This document shows positions 61,933 to 64,000 of a stretch of 64,000 nucleotides of DNA, piece after piece. The stretch spans positions 1 through 64,000 of the forward strand of contig NOXC01000020.1 of assembly GCA_003265435.1 (NCBI GenBank), in the 5' to 3' direction. How positions within the stretch are numbered: position 1 is the first letter of the stretch; every line of letters starts with the position of its first letter. The DNA is from Cellvibrionaceae bacterium AOL6. GTDB lineage: Bacteria > Pseudomonadota > Gammaproteobacteria > Pseudomonadales > Cellvibrionaceae. Both the position numbers and the translations under genes were made by a program. The notes below the pieces were generated by a model. The model was not told where the DNA came from. It was given only the letters and a program-made list of their open reading frames with translations, and made no database searches.

Positions 61933-64000
61933 TTATTCGCCCAGATACTTTCCGACTAAGGCTAAGTTTTGAATGGCTGCGAGCCCCCACTGAGAAGCAT
62001 CGTTGGTGGAGACCCAAGCGGCCTCATCCACCGGATTCAGCACATCGGGCCCGCTCAGGCTCAATGTCTGCAACGGCTTTTTCCCACCCCACTCTCGAGA
62101 AAACTCCTGCCACGCGCGCCGGGCGAGTTCAGGGTCATTCTCCTGCGCGGCGGTGTAGGCCGTCAATCGCGAATGCGCCACCGTTAAGCTATTGCCTTTC
62201 ATCGGCTTCCCGAGCGCGGCCGCCTGCACCTCATCTGGCGCATTGTAGTAGCGGCCGTAATCGAGCCAGGCCTGGCGGAATTCAGGGTCGTCGATTAATT
62301 GAATCAGCTCCGCACACACTTCCACCAAACCAAACACCGCACTGAGGTGGGAGATGCCCGGGCTCGGATCCGCTGGCGGAATCAATTGGTGTGTCGTCGT
62401 ATCATATCCGAATACGCCCGTAAAAAAGCCGTAAGGCTGACTGCCAATCACCTGCATGGCGTCGGCGAGACGCTTGCGGTAAGCCGGGTCTCCCGTGCGC
62501 TCCCAGGCACACAACCAGTTCGCCGCGGCAGAGCCCCAATCCGTCCCCACGCCAATACGCGCCTTGGTTGGCACACCTTTTTTACCACTGATTTTTCGTG
62601 TGGGTACCACATTCGCGAGCTGCACATCGGCATTGATCACTTCGTCCAATACATCACCGGTGCGTGCATCCGCTGTGAGAAAGTAGTGAAAACGGCGATA
62701 CGTCGCCGTGCTGATTCGCAGCTGCTTGGCGCTACAGCCCCAGTGTTGCACATTGTGTCGTGTGCCTAGGCCTTTAAAGCGCCCAAGGTGGTAGATATCG
62801 ACATCCCGATTGTGTCGGGTCATGGCTTCGGCAAGGCGAAAGGTCGTGGCGTCGCCTGTCCGTAAATAGCTGTACCAAAGCCACAAATCCGGTGACAGTT
62901 CACTGTTGTCCCACGCATAACCGCCCACATCATAGCGCCACACATGCCGATCCGAATCGTAAGTGTGCATGATGTCGCCGTAATTCCAGAAGCCGTACCA
63001 GTGACGTTGATCCACCTGATTGTGATAAAACGCCACGCTCCAATTCAGGCGATCTTCTATGGCCTTGTGCTCACTGGAGCTGTAATCAGGAAGGCTCCAC
63101 AAGCCGCCGAATACGCCACTGTTTAACATCGTATGCGGATCCACAACAAGCTGGCCGGGTAAACGTATTGCCTCCGCCCACTGGTTGAACTCGTCGCGAC
63201 TGGGGGTGCTGTCCATCAGCACGAGCGTCACATCAGAGCTGCGTGCAATCCCCTGAGCGGTACCGAAACCGGGCTCATAGTCTTCGTACGTAATGTCCAG
63301 TGCGTCGAGCTGATCTTCGTAGGTTTCCTGACCCAGTCCATCGTGATAAAACCGCACATCCATCGCAGGTGCTTCTGGAGCATAAAACCACAATGTCGCT
63401 TCGGCTTGTGACGCCCCGGCCGAGCGAATATCCAGTTGCACGGGATGCAGCTGCCAGAAATCACGCATTCCAAAAAGTATGCCGCCACTGGCGCCGCCCA
63501 CATAGGCACTGCCCGCGCTGCGCTTGCCCTGATCAGAATCAATCCAGGCATGCCCCGCGCGCGTGCGCTTTTTAATTTGAAAGCCGTTCGCAGACAATTG
63601 CGACAAGGTGTAATCGTTCCAGACGGGCACCCAATGCAGACGGTCAGTGACACGCTTACTCCATTCGCTCAACGGTGGCGTCGCGCGTCCATCCACTTGC
63701 GCCTTACGCACCGCCTCACCCGGATCGCGCCGTAAACCGGTGATCCCCTGTGGAGACTCCGCCCAGAGCCCTCCATTTTCACCGGCGAAACGAACATGGC
63801 GATTGTAGGGCTCATCGTGCATTTCCACCGAGAAACGCAGGCCGAGACCGCGTAGAAAATCCGCTTCAGGCTCGCCGTCAAACACAAAGGTGTGCGAGAT
63901 CTGCAAGGCGTCAGCGCCGGCATGGGCCGCGATTCGTAAGGTAAATGGCAACCAGCTTCGGCTTTTATTTCGATGCAGACCTTCAATTTTTATTTGCGCA
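61933..64000 (-). CDS. PL26-like rhamnogalacturonan exo-lyase (PcRGLX/YetA family), N-terminus beyond the window
   Basis: At least 688 residues are visible, and the frame stays open to the right edge, so the N-terminus is missing. The family was recognised from overall sequence character: a beta-rich first half with WVPVWNDYTLSQLSANGF, and an alpha-barrel second half with DRLNWSVAFYHNQVDQRHWYGFWNYGD and HNVQHWGCSAKQLRIS. PcRGLX cleaves unsubstituted rhamnogalacturonan-I to unsaturated disaccharides, the substrate of GH105. Neighbouring CE12 and GH105 support this. A TTG at 63951 is not the true start. Confidence 0.75.
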   Translation of the reverse strand, partial: AQIKIEGLHRNKSRSWLPFTLRIAAHAGADALQISHTFVFDGEPEADFLRGLGLRFSVEMHDEPYNRHVRFAGENGGLWAESPQGITGLRRDPGEAVRKAQVDGRATPPLSEWSKRVTDRLHWVPVWNDYTLSQLSANGFQIKKRTRAGHAWIDSDQGKRSAGSAYVGGASGGILFGMRDFWQLHPVQLDIRSAGASQAEATLWFYAPEAPAMDVRFYHDGLGQETYEDQLDALDITYEDYEPGFGTAQGIARSSDVTLVLMDSTPSRDEFNQWAEAIRLPGQLVVDPHTMLNSGVFGGLWSLPDYSSSEHKAIEDRLNWSVAFYHNQVDQRHWYGFWNYGDIMHTYDSDRHVWRYDVGGYAWDNSELSPDLWLWYSYLRTGDATTFRLAEAMTRHNRDVDIYHLGRFKGLGTRHNVQHWGCSAKQLRISTATYRRFHYFLTADARTGDVLDEVINADVQLANVVPTRKISGKKGVPTKARIGVGTDWGSAAANWLCAWERTGDPAYRKRLADAMQVIGSQPYGFFTGVFGYDTTTHQLIPPADPSPGISHLSAVFGLVEVCAELIQLIDDPEFRQAWLDYGRYYNAPDEVQAAALGKPMKGNSLTVAHSRLTAYTAAQENDPELARRAWQEFSREWGGKKPLQTLSLSGPDVLNPVDEAAWVSTNDASQWGLAAIQNLALVGKYLGE

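Overview
This window comes from the chromosome of a Gram-negative gammaproteobacterium, most likely a marine, polysaccharide-degrading one related to Cellvibrionales or Pseudomonadales. The evidence is gene order and gene content; no rRNA is present, so the genus is not resolved. The tRNA order Thr-Tyr-Gly-Thr followed by an EF-Tu start matches the classic gammaproteobacterial thrU-tyrU-glyT-thrT-tufB operon. The run hemA / TPR lipoprotein / lolB / tRNA-Gln / prs / rplY / pth / ychF matches Pseudomonas-like chromosomes, except that ispE is missing from its usual place. Two TonB-dependent receptors, a sulfatase and a pectin locus point to scavenging of plant or algal matter.

Layout. 1-900: tRNA/tufB operon, with a partial tRNA-Tyr duplicate and a REP-like palindrome. 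900-6100: housekeeping genes on the minus strand (SPOR protein, coaX, birA, alr, malic enzyme). 6150-12750: a carbohydrate module with a GntR-like LacI regulator, a SapC-family protein, a large TonB-dependent receptor headed by LacI-type operators, and gluconokinase. 12700-19400: avtA, a frameshifted receiver protein, an M16 protease and a RegB/RegA-type two-component system. 19400-29300: prmC-prfA-hemA and the hemA-to-ychF block, ending in tRNA-Met. 29300-33200: a small accessory patch with an HAD phosphatase, a sulfatase and an orphan FixJ-like regulator. 33200-37200: a deoxyinosine glycosylase, then an operon of ECF sigma factor, zinc anti-sigma, L,D-transpeptidase and M15-type peptidase.

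37276-55139 is the most distinctive part: a purine/ureide utilisation locus. About thirteen tightly packed minus-strand genes encode a TonB-dependent receptor, a complete six-gene TonB2/TtpC-type energising system, a nucleoside-phosphorylase-like lipoprotein, a GGT-family Ntn hydrolase, a TauE/SafE permease, a ureidoglycine-type aminotransferase, a cytoplasmic adenosine deaminase and an allantoate amidohydrolase. Upstream lie a secreted adenosine deaminase and, divergently, PuuE allantoinase. Three sequences with exact sigma-54 -24/-12 geometry precede the receptor, the secreted deaminase and puuE. I infer an RpoN-controlled system that captures purine nucleosides as nitrogen sources. Xanthine dehydrogenase and uricase are not in the window.

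55400-64000 is a rhamnogalacturonan-I locus: GH105 hydrolase, GPH-type symporter and GH43 on the plus strand, converging on a PL26-like lyase, an L-lactate dehydrogenase-like enzyme and a tandem CE12 acetylesterase. The PL26 gene runs off the right edge. The lactate dehydrogenase fits L-lactate arising from rhamnose breakdown. Small repeats (MITE-like and REP-like) lie between the purine and pectin loci.
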